Source: Listeria innocua
Lineage (GTDB): Bacteria; Bacillota; Bacilli; Lactobacillales; Listeriaceae
Length of the DNA stretch: 64,000 nt
Assembly (NCBI RefSeq): GCF_028596125.1
Contig: NZ_CP117229.1
Coordinates: 294,001-358,000, forward strand
Direction: 5' to 3'
Shown piece by piece: positions 53,932-63,204 of this stretch. The position numbers and the translations under genes were made by a program. A model generated the notes under the pieces. The model was not told the DNA's origin. It worked only from the letters and a program-made list of their open reading frames with translations, and did not search any database. Within the stretch, counting starts at the first letter, position 1. Each line of letters opens with the position of its first letter.

Positions 53932-55452
53932 ATGAAAAAAAGGTTAGCTACAACTCTCATCATGCTACTATCGCTTGCATTAATCATCGCAGGTTGTGGC
54001 AGTAACAACACAAGTAAAAGTGACTCGGCGAAAACGAAAGAAAAAGAAAAAACAGAAGTAACATCAGGGGCGTCGAAAACAAGTTATACAGACCCATCTG
54101 AATTAAAAGATAAATACGATATTGTTATCGTTGGTGCAGGTGGCGCGGGAATGTCAGCAGCACTAGAAGCAAAATCTAAAGGGATGAATCCAGTAATTCT
54201 TGAAAAAATGCCACTTGCAGGCGGAAACACAATGAAGGCCTCTTCTGGTATGAATGCATCTGAAACTAAATTCCAAAAAGAACAAGGAATTAATGATAGC
54301 AACGACAAGTTTTATGAAGAAACATTAAAAGGCGGTCACGGAACTAACGATAAAGCAATGCTTCGTTTCTTCGTAGATAACTCCGCTAGTGCAATTGATT
54401 GGTTAGACTCTATGGATATTAAATTAAACAACTTAACTATCACAGGCGGAATGAGCGAAAAACGTACCCACCGTCCTGAAGATGGCTCAGCAGTTGGTAA
54501 ATACTTAGTAGACGGTTTACTAAAAAATGTACAAGAACAAAAAATTCCAGTCTTCGTTAATGCAGATGTAAAAGAAATTACACAAAAAGACGGAAAAGTA
54601 ACTGGTGTTAAAGTAAAATTAAACAATAAAGACGAAAAAACAATTAGCTCGAACGCAGTAGTTGTAACAACTGGTGGTTACGGTGCTAATAAAGATATGA
54701 TTGAAAAAGAACGTCCAGACTTAAAAGGATACGTAACAACGAACCAAGAAGGAAGTACTGGCGACGGTATTAAAATGATTGAAAAACTTGGCGGGACAAC
54801 AGTAGATATGGACCAAATCCAAGTTCACCCAACAGTTCAACAAGATAAGTCTTACCTTATCGGTGAAGCTGTCCGCGGTGAAGGTGCGATTTTAGTTTCT
54901 CAAGAAGGTAAACGTTTTGGAAACGAACTAGATACACGTGATAACGTAACTGCTTCCATCAATAAATTACCAGAAAAATCCGCATACCTAATATTCGATT
55001 CAGGCGTAAAAGATCGCGTAAAAGCTATCGCGCAATACGAAGAAATGGGCTTTGTTGAAGAAGGTAAAACAATTGATGAATTAGCTAGCAAAATCAATGT
55101 TCCAAAAGAAGAACTAACGAAAACATTAGACACTTGGAATACAAGCGTTAAAAACAAAAAAGACGAAGCATTTGGTAGAACAACTGCAATGGATAATGAT
55201 TTATCCAGAGCTCCATACTACGCAATCAAAATCGGCCCAGGAATTCATTACACAATGGGTGGCGTAAAAATCAATACAAATACAGAAGTTTTAGATAAAG
55301 ACGGTAAACCAATCACAGGCCTATTTGCTGCTGGCGAAGTAACTGGTGGCTTACACGGGGAAAACCGTATCGGTGGGAACTCTGTCGCTGAAATCATTAT
55401 TTTTGGACGTCAAGCTGGCGATAAATCAGCAGAATTTGTAAAAGCGAAGTAA
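53932..55452 (+). CDS. frdA: Extracellular flavinylated fumarate reductase, lipoprotein (FrdA-like)
   Basis: A 506-residue FAD-binding fumarate reductase exported as a lipoprotein (signal peptide with lipobox IAGC, Cys22). The N-terminal linker carries VTSGASKT at residues 43-50, a good match to the motif for covalent FMN attachment by FmnB-type transferases, with Ser45 as the likely site. The FAD-binding VIVGAGGAGMSAALEA and the catalytic-domain motifs QIQVHPT and ENRIGGNSVAE follow. In L. monocytogenes this enzyme (Lmo0355) was described as receiving electrons from the flavin-based extracellular electron transfer chain. The start at 53932 follows GTGGAGG. Confidence 0.93.
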   Translation: MKKRLATTLIMLLSLALIIAGCGSNNTSKSDSAKTKEKEKTEVTSGASKTSYTDPSELKDKYDIVIVGAGGAGMSAALEAKSKGMNPVILEKMPLAGGNTMKASSGMNASETKFQKEQGINDSNDKFYEETLKGGHGTNDKAMLRFFVDNSASAIDWLDSMDIKLNNLTITGGMSEKRTHRPEDGSAVGKYLVDGLLKNVQEQKIPVFVNADVKEITQKDGKVTGVKVKLNNKDEKTISSNAVVVTTGGYGANKDMIEKERPDLKGYVTTNQEGSTGDGIKMIEKLGGTTVDMDQIQVHPTVQQDKSYLIGEAVRGEGAILVSQEGKRFGNELDTRDNVTASINKLPEKSAYLIFDSGVKDRVKAIAQYEEMGFVEEGKTIDELASKINVPKEELTKTLDTWNTSVKNKKDEAFGRTTAMDNDLSRAPYYAIKIGPGIHYTMGGVKINTNTEVLDKDGKPITGLFAAGEVTGGLHGENRIGGNSVAEIIIFGRQAGDKSAEFVKAK

Positions 55453-55491
55453 AAATTTCTTAACCAATAGTTATGTGATTACTTAAAAATA

Positions 55492-55537
55492 AAAACTTGC
55501 TAAGACGCTTAAAATAGACGTTTTAGCAAGTTTTTTT
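55492..55537 (+). terminator. Terminator after frdA
   Basis: AAAACTTGCTAAGACG (from 55492) pairs with CGTTTTAGCAAGTTTT (from 55519), followed by T residues. Confidence 0.88.
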
Positions 55538-55617
55538 ATTGGCTAAGTAAAGCGATAGTGTAGTACTATGGATAGGAGCTAATACTAATTTTAAAGCTTT
55601 AATAAGGAGGAAATAAT

Positions 55618-56634
55618 ATGTTGAAAATGGGTTTTATCGGAAATGGGAAAAGCACGAATAGATACCATTTACCGTTTATTTTAGAGCGCGATAATATTGA
55701 AGTGAAGACAATTTATAATCGAAATCCCAAAACAGCCACATGGGACAAAATCGAAGGGGTGCATTATACAACAGATTTAGATGAGCTATTAAAAGACCCT
55801 GAAATAAAGCTAATTACCATTTCAACTACACAAAGCTCTCATTTTGAATATGCAAAAATGGTCTTGGAAAATGGTAAAAATGTACTTGTCGAAAAACCAT
55901 TTATGATGACTTACGACGAAGCTAAAGAAATATTCGAACTAGCTAAAGAACGCGGTTTACTAGTACAATGCTACCAAAATCGTCGTTTCGATTCTGATTT
56001 CCTCACAGCACAAAAAGTGATTGAAAGCGGAAAATTAGGCGATTTATTGGAAGTGGAAATGCATTATGACTATTTCCGTCCAGAAATCCCAGAATCCGTC
56101 CATGAATTTAAATTCTACGATAGCTATCTTTATGGTCACGGCTGCCACACGATTGATCAAGTTTTATCTTATTTCGGAAAACCAGACGACATTCACTACG
56201 ATGTGCGCCAACTGCTCGGCGAAGGACGAATGAACGATTATTTCGACCTTGATTTATATTATGGCGTAACAAAAGTTTCTGTAAAATCAAGCTACTTCCG
56301 CATAAAAGCCCGTCCAAGCTTTGTCCTATACGGCAAAAAAGGCATGTTTACAAAAGAAACAAAAGACCGCCAAGAAGAACATTTAAAACTCTTTTATATG
56401 CCAAGTAATCCGGACTTTGGGATTGACTTACCAGAACACTACGGCACGCTAACGTATGTCGATGAAGCAGGAGTTTGGCACGAGGAAAAAGTTATTTCCG
56501 AAGTTGGCGATTATGGTCGCGTGTATGACGATTTATACGAAGCGATTATTAATGGAAAACCTAAACAAGTAACGGACGAAGAAACCTTGCTACAAATGGA
56601 GATTTTGGAAAAAGGCGTCGAAGCTTGTAAATAA
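55618..56634 (+). CDS. Gfo/Idh/MocA-family NAD(P)-dependent oxidoreductase (YhhX-like)
   Basis: A 338-residue oxidoreductase with the N-terminal Rossmann fold starting MLKMGFIGNGKSTNRYH, the conserved VEKPFMMTYDEA (lysine of the EKP motif) near residue 94 and the GCHTIDQV histidine near residue 178. The family oxidises sugars, inositols or their derivatives. It stands alone between terminators, with AAGGAGG upstream. The substrate is unknown. Confidence 0.9.
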   Translation: MLKMGFIGNGKSTNRYHLPFILERDNIEVKTIYNRNPKTATWDKIEGVHYTTDLDELLKDPEIKLITISTTQSSHFEYAKMVLENGKNVLVEKPFMMTYDEAKEIFELAKERGLLVQCYQNRRFDSDFLTAQKVIESGKLGDLLEVEMHYDYFRPEIPESVHEFKFYDSYLYGHGCHTIDQVLSYFGKPDDIHYDVRQLLGEGRMNDYFDLDLYYGVTKVSVKSSYFRIKARPSFVLYGKKGMFTKETKDRQEEHLKLFYMPSNPDFGIDLPEHYGTLTYVDEAGVWHEEKVISEVGDYGRVYDDLYEAIINGKPKQVTDEETLLQMEILEKGVEACK

Positions 56635-56636
56635 TG

Positions 56637-56676
56637 AAAAATTGTCTGCGGGAGCAATCTAGCGGACAATTTTTTT
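56637..56676 (+). terminator. Terminator after the oxidoreductase gene
   Basis: AAAAATTGTCTGC (from 56638) pairs with GCGGACAATTTTT (from 56662), followed by T residues. Confidence 0.8.
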
Positions 56677-56834
56677 AGATAAAAATGATTGATTTCGTTC
56701 AAATAAACCGTCAAAACAACCGTAAAAATGAACTTTTTGCATAATACACCCATAATATTGAATGAAGTCGTTCAGCATGATATAGTGTAATCAAACAAGT
56801 GAAGCGCTTACTTTGTTGAGAGAGGATGTGGATT

Positions 56835-57281
56835 ATGAATATATCGAATTTAATTAATAAAGACCGAATTATTTTTGATGATCGTATTCAAACAAAACAA
56901 TTATTATTTGAAAAAGCAGCTGAAGTACTAGGTGAAGAAGGGTCTATAACAAATCCAAAAAAATTTATACGTGACTTATACAAACGAGAAGAAGAAACTT
57001 CCACTGGAATTGAAGATGGTTTTGGCATCCCTCATGCAAAAAGTAAATATGTAAAAGAACCATTGATTGTTTTTGTTCATTCTGGCATTATAACTGATTA
57101 TTTTGGATTAGATGATTCACCGATTGAATGTAGTTTTCTTATTGGCGTTCCGAAAAAAGCCACAGATGTTCATTTGCAAATATTAAGTGAGCTGTCAAGG
57201 AAGTTAATGAACGAGGAATTTTGCGAAAAATTAAAAAATTCCAAAAACAAAACTGAAATTATAACAATTTTATCGAACTAA
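56835..57281 (+). CDS. PTS fructose-family EIIA
   Basis: A 148-residue EIIA of the mannitol/fructose family. The phosphorylatable histidine lies in GFGIPHAKS (about residue 64), with YKREEETSTGIEDG before it. It phosphorylates the EIIB domain of the permease encoded 13 bases downstream. The ATG at 56835 was preferred because GAGAGG lies nine bases upstream; the ATG at 56826 overlaps that site. A palindromic TGAAGCGCTTA sequence near 56800 might be a weak CcpA site. Confidence 0.92.
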   Translation: MNISNLINKDRIIFDDRIQTKQLLFEKAAEVLGEEGSITNPKKFIRDLYKREEETSTGIEDGFGIPHAKSKYVKEPLIVFVHSGIITDYFGLDDSPIECSFLIGVPKKATDVHLQILSELSRKLMNEEFCEKLKNSKNKTEIITILSN

Positions 57282-57294
57282 GGAGGCGTTTCAC

Positions 57295-58689
57295 ATGAAA
57301 ATAGTTGGTGTTACTGCTTGTCCCACTGGTATTGCTCATACGTATATGTCTGCCGAGAAATTAACTATAACGGCAGAAGCGCTTGGTTACGAAGTGAAAA
57401 TCGAGACTCAAGGAGCAAAAGTAGAAAATGTTTTAACAAAAGAAGACATCGCGACTGCTGATTATGTCATTTTGGCAGTGGATAAAGAAATAGATACATC
57501 AAGATTCGCTGGAAAGAAAATTAAAAAAGTATCCACTTCCAGAGCGATTAAAGAGGCTGATGTGGTTATTGAAGAAACTATTTCAGGTAAAGGGTTAATC
57601 AATTTAGAGGCGAAAAGTTCGGATGTAAGCTCTGAACAACCTTCAAAAGCAAGTTTATACAATCACTTTATGAATGGTGTTAACTATATGTTGCCATTTG
57701 TTATAGCTGGCGGGATTTTAATTGCCATTAGTTTTGCTTTTGGGATTGATGCCTCAAACCCTGACTCTGATTCGTATAACGCACTTGCAGCTGCATTTTC
57801 TAAAATTGGTGGGGATACTGCGTTTGGTTTAATGGTTCCAGCACTTGCAGCGGGGATAGCGGTTTCTGTTGCTGGTCGAGCAGGATTTGCGCCCGGACTT
57901 GTCGCAGGGACACTGGCGACTGTTGGTGGATCAGGATTTCTAGGCGGTATGATTGGTGGTATTTTGGCTGGTTACGTGGCGCATTTCTTTGCTAATAAAG
58001 TCAATGTCACTAAATCACTTGCTTCGATTTATCAGTTGATTGTTGTACCGCTTTTAGGGATTACGATTGTTGGTTTGGCGATGGTATTTATTATTGATAC
58101 ACCAATCGCTTGGGTTTTAAATGCGCTCACGAGTTGGTTAAATGGACTTGGTGAGACATCCGGCGTTGTGTTTGGCCTACTCATTGGTGTGATGATGGCA
58201 GCAGATATGGGAGGGCCAATCAATAAATCTATTTCAACCTTTTCAATCGGGTTAATGTCAGCAGGTGTAACGGCGCCGATTGCGGCTTGTATGGCTGCTG
58301 GAATGGTTCCGCCACTTGGATTAGCACTCGCAACATTATTATTTAAAAACAAATTTACAAAAGAAGAAAAAACAGCGGGGAATTCTTGTTGGGTGTTAGG
58401 TGCATCCTATATTACTGAAGGAGCAATTCCTTTCGCAGTTGCTGATCCGCTTCGGGTTATCCCGAGTTTGATGTTAGGTTCTGCAACAGCGGCTGCAATT
58501 TCGATGGGAGCAGGTGTTACTTCGATGGCGCCTCACGGTGGAATTTGGGTAATGTTCATTCCAAACGTTATTAACCATCTATTTATCTACTTACTAGCAA
58601 TTGCAGCAGGTACAGTCGTGACAGCAATTTCTGTCGGACTATTAAAAACCCCGGTAAACAAGCGAAAAAATAAAGAGGAGATGATATAA
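57295..58689 (+). CDS. PTS fructose-family EIIBC permease
   Basis: A 464-residue protein with an EIIB domain (VTACPTGIAHTYMSAEKL, phosphorylatable Cys8) joined to an EIIC fructose-type membrane domain of about nine helices. NYMLPFVIAGGILIAISF starts the membrane part, and ITEGAIPFAVADPLRVIPS is the conserved substrate-binding region. EIIA is encoded separately upstream. The stop codon overlaps the aldolase start by one base, so the sugar is probably a ketose or polyol whose phosphate feeds that aldolase. Confidence 0.94.
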   Translation: MKIVGVTACPTGIAHTYMSAEKLTITAEALGYEVKIETQGAKVENVLTKEDIATADYVILAVDKEIDTSRFAGKKIKKVSTSRAIKEADVVIEETISGKGLINLEAKSSDVSSEQPSKASLYNHFMNGVNYMLPFVIAGGILIAISFAFGIDASNPDSDSYNALAAAFSKIGGDTAFGLMVPALAAGIAVSVAGRAGFAPGLVAGTLATVGGSGFLGGMIGGILAGYVAHFFANKVNVTKSLASIYQLIVVPLLGITIVGLAMVFIIDTPIAWVLNALTSWLNGLGETSGVVFGLLIGVMMAADMGGPINKSISTFSIGLMSAGVTAPIAACMAAGMVPPLGLALATLLFKNKFTKEEKTAGNSCWVLGASYITEGAIPFAVADPLRVIPSLMLGSATAAAISMGAGVTSMAPHGGIWVMFIPNVINHLFIYLLAIAAGTVVTAISVGLLKTPVNKRKNKEEMI

Positions 58690-59549
58690 TGTTATATACA
58701 ATGAAAGATCTTTTAGCAGTAGGAAAAGAACATCAATTTGCGGTACCAGCATTTAATATCTGTAGTTTTGATATGTTAAAGGCGATAATGGAGGAAGTGG
58801 AGGCAAATAATGCTCCTGTAATTTTAGAAATTCATCCGGATGAAATAGAATATCTTGGTGATAACTTTGTTGCAACAGTAAGAGAATACGCACATAGAAG
58901 TAAGGTGCCGGTCGTTATTCATATGGATCACGGTGGAACAATTAAAGATGTGATGCGGGCTATTAGAAATGGCTATACTTCCGTCATGATTGACGCTTCA
59001 AGAGCCAGTTATGAAGAGAATGTCGCTTTGACAAAACAAGTGGTTGAACTTGCGCATAAAGTCGGTGTTTCTGTTGAAGCGGAACTTGGAACAATCGGGA
59101 ACAATGGTTCAGCAGAAGGCGGGGCGGATACAATCATATATACTGACCCTGACCAAGCAGAAGATTTTGTACAGAGAACTGGCATTGATACGTTGGCCGT
59201 AGCTATTGGAACGGCGCATGGTTTATACCCAAAAGATAAAAAACCAGAACTGAATATGCCTCTTTTAAAAGAATTAAATAAACGCTTGGATATTCCGTTT
59301 GTACTTCATGGTGGTTCAGGAAATCCAGATAAAGAAGTCAGTGAATCAGTACAATACGGCGTTAGGAAAGTAAACCTTAGTTCAGATCTGAAAAGCGTGT
59401 TTTTTGAAGAGGTTCGCCGCGTTTTAGTGGATAATCCTGCGATGTATGAACCAAATCAAGTGTATCCATCAGCTAATGAAAAAGTAAAAGAAGTTGTAAG
59501 ACATAAATTACACATTTTAAATACTACTGGTCAAGCAGATAAATACTAA
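58689..59549 (+). CDS. Class II ketose-bisphosphate aldolase (GatY/KbaY/Fba type)
   Basis: A 286-residue zinc-dependent aldolase. MKDLLAVGKEHQFAVPAFNI at the N-terminus, the zinc/catalytic VVIHMDHGG, the EAELGTIGNNG loop, TAHGLYP and VLHGGSG are the family signatures. It could split fructose or tagatose 1,6-bisphosphate, or a 1-phosphate. The AEGGADTIIYTDPDQA segment resembles tagatose-bisphosphate aldolases, but the distinction is uncertain. It directly follows the PTS permease. Confidence 0.93.
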   Translation: MLYTMKDLLAVGKEHQFAVPAFNICSFDMLKAIMEEVEANNAPVILEIHPDEIEYLGDNFVATVREYAHRSKVPVVIHMDHGGTIKDVMRAIRNGYTSVMIDASRASYEENVALTKQVVELAHKVGVSVEAELGTIGNNGSAEGGADTIIYTDPDQAEDFVQRTGIDTLAVAIGTAHGLYPKDKKPELNMPLLKELNKRLDIPFVLHGGSGNPDKEVSESVQYGVRKVNLSSDLKSVFFEEVRRVLVDNPAMYEPNQVYPSANEKVKEVVRHKLHILNTTGQADKY

Positions 59550-59605
59550 TAAGAAGGGTAGAAGCGCTAGTTATAGTGCTTTTGCCCTTTAAGGAGTGGA
59601 GGAAC

Positions 59606-60376
59606 ATGTTAAGCACAGCAAAAGAACGGCAACTAAAAATCGTTAACCGGCTAAAAGTGGAACAATTTATGCGGATTATTGATTTAGTGGAGCTTGTCAA
59701 CTACAGCGAAGCCACTGTTAAACGGGATTTAGTAGAATTGGAAAAAGAAGGACTTGTGAGACGAACAAGAGGCGGCGCAATGATTATCGATAATAAAAAA
59801 ATCGATTTGCCTTATTTAATGAAAATGAACGAGCGGAGTAATGAAACGAGTAAAATAAGAATTGCCGATATTGCAAAATCACTGATTCGCGATGATATGG
59901 TGATTTTCTTAGACTCAAGCTCAACCTCCCTGCATTTAATCGACGTTTTAAGTAAATTTGATGGACTGCAAATTATTACAAACGGGGTCATGACGGCTTC
60001 CATGCTATCAGAATTTACAAATGCAAGAGTTAGTATTTTAGGAGGCTCGATTTTAACGAAGCGATACACGGTGAACGGCGCAAAAGCATACAATGATGCC
60101 CTAACTTATAATGCGGATATTGCTTTTGTTTCATGCCGCGGGATCGACTATGACAAAGGTGCAACCGAAACACATGAAGGTGAAGCGCTCATCAAACAAG
60201 CTTTCAGGCGCCAGTCAAGTTCGCTCGTTTTACTTGTTACTGAAGAAAAAGTAGGACACAAGTTTATGCACCAAAGCTTAGCATGTCATGATATTGACTA
60301 TTTAATTACGGACTTCAAACTGGACTCAGATGTAGAGGAACAGTTCAAAACCCATCAAATTACTTGTTTGTATTAA
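59606..60376 (+). CDS. DeoR-family regulator of the fructose-type PTS operon
   Basis: A 256-residue DeoR-type regulator. The N-terminal helix-turn-helix (RIIDLVELVNYSEATVKRDLVELEKEGLVRRTRGGAMI) and a C-terminal phosphosugar-sensing domain (FLDSSSTSLHLIDVL, IITNGVMTASML, ILGGSIL) are clear. The start at 59606 follows GGAGTGGAGG; the open frame begins at 59576. Encoded last in the PTS-aldolase operon, it is the likely local repressor. Confidence 0.91.
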   Translation: MLSTAKERQLKIVNRLKVEQFMRIIDLVELVNYSEATVKRDLVELEKEGLVRRTRGGAMIIDNKKIDLPYLMKMNERSNETSKIRIADIAKSLIRDDMVIFLDSSSTSLHLIDVLSKFDGLQIITNGVMTASMLSEFTNARVSILGGSILTKRYTVNGAKAYNDALTYNADIAFVSCRGIDYDKGATETHEGEALIKQAFRRQSSSLVLLVTEEKVGHKFMHQSLACHDIDYLITDFKLDSDVEEQFKTHQITCLY

Positions 60377-60380
60377 TTGA

Positions 60381-60421
60381 AAAATGCCTTGAAATCCACA
60401 TCCGATTTCAAAGCATTTTTT
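60381..60421. terminator. Bidirectional terminator
   Basis: AAAATGCCTTGAAATC (60381-60396) and GATTTCAAAGCATTTT (60404-60419) form a long stem between convergent genes; it overlaps the end of tatC. Confidence 0.9.
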
Positions 60422-61151
60422 TCATGTTCATTTCCTTATCCATTCGCCGCACAGTAAAGCCAGACACAACAATGCTAATCTCATACAGCCCTATGAGCGG
60501 AATGGTAATCATCAAATGCGATAAGATTTCTGGTGGAGCGATGAATGCAGCGATAATCAATAAGCAGAAGTAAGCATATTTCCGTGCGCGCCGCATTCCG
60601 TTTGGTGTTATCAGTGACAACCTCGTTAACAGCATAATCACCATCGGAAGTTCAAATAATACACCGAATGAAAGCACAATTTGTAGTAAAAATTGAAAAT
60701 AAGTTGCGAGGCCAATCGTCGTTTCAACGCCAAGTTCAGCCGCGAATTGGAACATAAATTTTAAAATAAATGGAAAAGTAATTACATAAGAAAAAACGAC
60801 ACCGCATAAAAAAAGTAAAAAAGTAATCGGAATATAGCGCAGGGTAATTCGTTGTTCGGATGCATGTAAGCCGGGTTTTACGAAGGCCCATAATTGATAT
60901 AAAATAACCGGAAATACTAAAATAAGCCCGATAATAAACGCCATTTCGATATAGATTTGAAAAGCATCCGTCACTTTAAAAACGTGCAAAATCACTTCTT
61001 TTGGTAAGTCATCTTTTTGGAGAAATAAAATTAACGGCTTGGAAACGAAAAGCCCCACAAAGAAAGCGAGAAAAAAGGATAGAAGTATGATTAATAATCT
61101 GGTTCGCAATTCTTTCAGGTGTCCAGTGAGGCTCATGGAAACTTCAGTCAC
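60408..61151 (-). CDS. tatC: TatC, twin-arginine translocase receptor subunit
   Basis: A 247-residue membrane protein with six predicted helices. The N-terminal [15 protein letters not shown], the [13 protein letters not shown] loop and [14 protein letters not shown] are the hallmarks of TatC, which binds the twin-arginine signals of folded substrates. It overlaps tatA by four bases. A Fur box precedes tatA and efeU follows nearby, so this Tat pair probably exports the haem peroxidase EfeB. The ATG at 61151 was kept; an internal ATG at 61136 is possible. Confidence 0.95.
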   Translation of the reverse strand: MTEVSMSLTGHLKELRTRLLIILLSFFLAFFVGLFVSKPLILFLQKDDLPKEVILHVFKVTDAFQIYIEMAFIIGLILVFPVILYQLWAFVKPGLHASEQRITLRYIPITFLLFLCGVVFSYVITFPFILKFMFQFAAELGVETTIGLATYFQFLLQIVLSFGVLFELPMVIMLLTRLSLITPNGMRRARKYAYFCLLIIAAFIAPPEILSHLMITIPLIGLYEISIVVSGFTVRRMDKEMNMKKML

Positions 61152-61327
61152 GGGCGTGAATCTTCTTTTTTAGTTTCTTCTTTTGAATCATCCATCATGC
61201 CTTTTGTCGCATTTTTGAATTCGCGAAGAGTGTCTCCAGCAGCTCTACCAAGCTCTGGCAGTTTTTTTGGTCCGAAAATCACAAGGGCAGCTCCGACAAT
61301 TAAAGCGATACTTCCTGGTCCGATCAT
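61148..61327 (-). CDS. tatA: TatA, twin-arginine translocase pore subunit
   Basis: A 59-residue protein with one membrane helix ([18 protein letters not shown]), the [14 protein letters not shown] hinge and amphipathic helix, and a charged tail. These are the classical TatA features. The ATG at 61327 is favoured because GGAGG lies seven bases upstream; the ATG at 61342 would place that site inside the gene. Overlap with tatC indicates an operon. A Fur box lies just before it. Confidence 0.93.
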   Translation of the reverse strand: MIGPGSIALIVGAALVIFGPKKLPELGRAAGDTLREFKNATKGMMDDSKEETKKEDSRP

Positions 61328-61349
61328 TTCGATTTCCTCCATTCATTAG

Positions 61350-61372
61350 TTGAAAATGATAATCATTATCAA
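61350..61372. promoter_or_regulatory. Fur box upstream of tatA
   Basis: TTGAAAATGATAATCATTAT with the following CAA gives the near-palindromic TGATAATCATTATCA core of Fur-binding sites, just before the tatA start. It indicates iron-dependent repression of tatAC. Confidence 0.85.
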
Positions 61373-61400
61373 CTAATTCTAAATCGAAACCTACTGGATG

Positions 61401-62030
61401 TCAATCTGTTTTTCCATTAGCAAGTTTAGTGATTACTTCTTCATCGCGAACGAGAATAGCTTCATGATTGCTAATCGGATGCATTTTTAAACTTTTAGTA
61501 TAGTCAGCAACTACTTTTTGCGTTATTTTTTTAAACGGAATATTGTTGTAGTGCGGGAGTGTGTAGAAATCGACTAAGTTTAAGGCATCGTAGTTTGTTA
61601 ATTGTTCGGCTTTTTTGGGGCTGTCCATCGATTGAATGTATGCAATATTAGGTGAGGTGATAACTGCTCCGGCTGATTCACCGATGTATAATTTTCCAGC
61701 AGCAATTTCTTCTAAAATTAGTTTATCTGCCCCAGTTCGCTTTAATTCCTGTAACAAAAAGAAGGTATTGCCTCCAGTAACATAAATAAAATCATTTTTT
61801 CTGAGTGTCGCAGCAATGTGGTCTAAACTTTCTGTAGCAACATCGAGTTCTACGACGAATAACCCCAACTTCTCCAGTGCTTTCTTACCAGCTTCTACAT
61901 AAAAAACTACTTCTTCGACTGTGCTAGCGGTCGGGATAAAAGTAACGGTTTTTCCTTGGAGATTGCTTTCAAATTCAGTAAATAATGGCACAACATCTTT
62001 AAAAGACGAGGTTAAAAATAAGTTTTTCAT
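61401..62030 (-). CDS. Peptidase E (S51 family alpha-aspartyl dipeptidase-like)
   Basis: A 209-residue serine peptidase of the S51 family. The nucleophile lies in GESAGAVI (about residue 117), with YVTGGNTFFLLQ and TLPHYNNIP as further conserved segments. The family cleaves dipeptides with N-terminal aspartate; related proteins differ in substrate. AAAGGAGC precedes the ATG on the minus strand. It is divergent from the WYL regulator gene and shares with it an upstream region containing a large inverted repeat. Confidence 0.85.
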   Translation of the reverse strand: MKNLFLTSSFKDVVPLFTEFESNLQGKTVTFIPTASTVEEVVFYVEAGKKALEKLGLFVVELDVATESLDHIAATLRKNDFIYVTGGNTFFLLQELKRTGADKLILEEIAAGKLYIGESAGAVITSPNIAYIQSMDSPKKAEQLTNYDALNLVDFYTLPHYNNIPFKKITQKVVADYTKSLKMHPISNHEAILVRDEEVITKLANGKTD

Positions 62031-62068
62031 TATTCTAGCTCCTTTGGTTTGGTTTCTAGTTATAGTAT

Positions 62069-62107
62069 AATATTAAAAGGTATCAAATAGTGACACCTTT
62101 TAATATT
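62069..62107. promoter_or_regulatory. Large inverted repeat, candidate operator of the WYL regulator
   Basis: AATATTAAAAGGTATCA (62069-62085) and TGACACCTTTTAATATT (62091-62107) are reverse complements except for one mismatch, around a five-base centre. TATAAT at 62065-62070 overlaps its left edge, so a bound protein would block transcription into the WYL gene. Confidence 0.65.
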
Positions 62108-62131
62108 GAAAAAAGAAAAGAGATGGCGATG

Positions 62132-63076
62132 AATAAATCAGAACGACTAAATGATATGATGTTGTTTTTAAATGATAAAAATACGTTTCAATTAAGCGAG
62201 ATAATGGCAAAATATGGCGTTTCTCGTAGTACTGCCATTCGAGATATAAAGTCTTTGGAAGAAATAGGTATGCCGATATATTCGGAACGGGGACGAAATG
62301 GTCATTATCAGGTGCTTCGTAACAGGCTACTTTCACCGATTGTCTTTAATATCGATGAGGTATTTGCGCTTTATTTTTCGATGCTTACGTTAAAGGCTTA
62401 TGAAACGACACCTTTTCATTTAAGTGTGGAAAAATTAAAAACGAAATTTGAACATTGTCTTTCAGCTGAAAAAATCGAAATGCTTCGAAAAACAGAAGAA
62501 GTATTTAGTCTCGGCTATATAAAGCATAATAATCAATGTGAATTTCTAGATATTATTTTGCAATTTACGATGGAAGAGAAAGTGTGTCAGATTAATTATG
62601 ATAAAAATGGGACTGAAAAAACGTATATTGTTCAATTTTATAATATATCTTCGGCGTACGGGCAATGGTATGTGACGAGTTATAACTTCGAAACGAAACG
62701 GATGCAGGTATTTCGTTGTGATAGAATTCTTGGGCTAAAAGAAAGTGATGCTTTTGAAGCCAAAAAATTAGTGGATTTTAAAAGAGCAGCCGAAAATTTT
62801 TATAAGAAAGAAGATGCAACTAATTTTGAAGTGGAAATTGCTTCAAATGGTGTTGATTTATTTTTTAAAGAAAATTATCCATCAATGAAGCTTCGACAAG
62901 AGCAAGGGAAAAATTTTATTCGTGGCTATTATAATAAAGGAGAAGAACGATTTATTATTAATTATTTACTAGGTTATGGCGATAAAATAATAGCCATTCA
63001 GCCAGATTCATTACGCGAAATGCTACTAAATGAGCTTGGTTCCTTGCAAAATCACTTTTTAAAATTATCGTTATAA
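62132..63076 (+). CDS. YafY-type HTH/WYL-domain transcriptional regulator
   Basis: A 314-residue regulator with an N-terminal HTH_11 domain (FQLSEIMAKYGVSRSTAIRDIKSLEEIGMPIYSERGRNG) and a WYL domain (about residues 135-220) including GQWYVTSYNFETKRMQVFRCDRI. WYL domains bind small ligands or nucleic acids and switch the HTH. The start at 62132 (MNKSERL) lies about eight bases after AAAGAG; an ATG at 62126 is close by. The inverted repeat before it probably serves autoregulation, perhaps also control of the divergent peptidase gene. Confidence 0.88.
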   Translation, partial: NKSERLNDMMLFLNDKNTFQLSEIMAKYGVSRSTAIRDIKSLEEIGMPIYSERGRNGHYQVLRNRLLSPIVFNIDEVFALYFSMLTLKAYETTPFHLSVEKLKTKFEHCLSAEKIEMLRKTEEVFSLGYIKHNNQCEFLDIILQFTMEEKVCQINYDKNGTEKTYIVQFYNISSAYGQWYVTSYNFETKRMQVFRCDRILGLKESDAFEAKKLVDFKRAAENFYKKEDATNFEVEIASNGVDLFFKENYPSMKLRQEQGKNFIRGYYNKGEERFIINYLLGYGDKIIAIQPDSLREMLLNELGSLQNHFLKLSL

Positions 63077-63110
63077 AAAACTTCGATTCCATTATCGGAG
63101 TTTTTTTATT
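63077..63110 (+). terminator. Terminator after the WYL regulator gene
   Basis: AAAACTTCGAT (63077-63087) pairs with ATCGGAGTTTT (63094-63104), followed by T residues. Confidence 0.82.
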
Positions 63111-63159
63111 TGGATGAAAACATGAAAAAATTTATTGACTTTTTTGAACATGGAGAATA

Positions 63160-63181
63160 TGATAATGATAATCATTTTCAA
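63160..63181. promoter_or_regulatory. Fur box upstream of efeU
   Basis: TGATAATGATAATCATTTTC (from 63160) matches the Fur consensus GATAATGATAATCATTATC with few changes, about 25 bases before the efeU start. Confidence 0.87.
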
Positions 63182-63204
63182 TTAGAAAGAGGGGTGGGTT
63201 GTGT

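Noticed and set aside
56800-56813. CcpA site before the fructose-type PTS operon
   Set aside because: TGAAGCGCTTAC is palindromic but fits the cre consensus poorly; it is mentioned only as a weak possibility in the gene entry.
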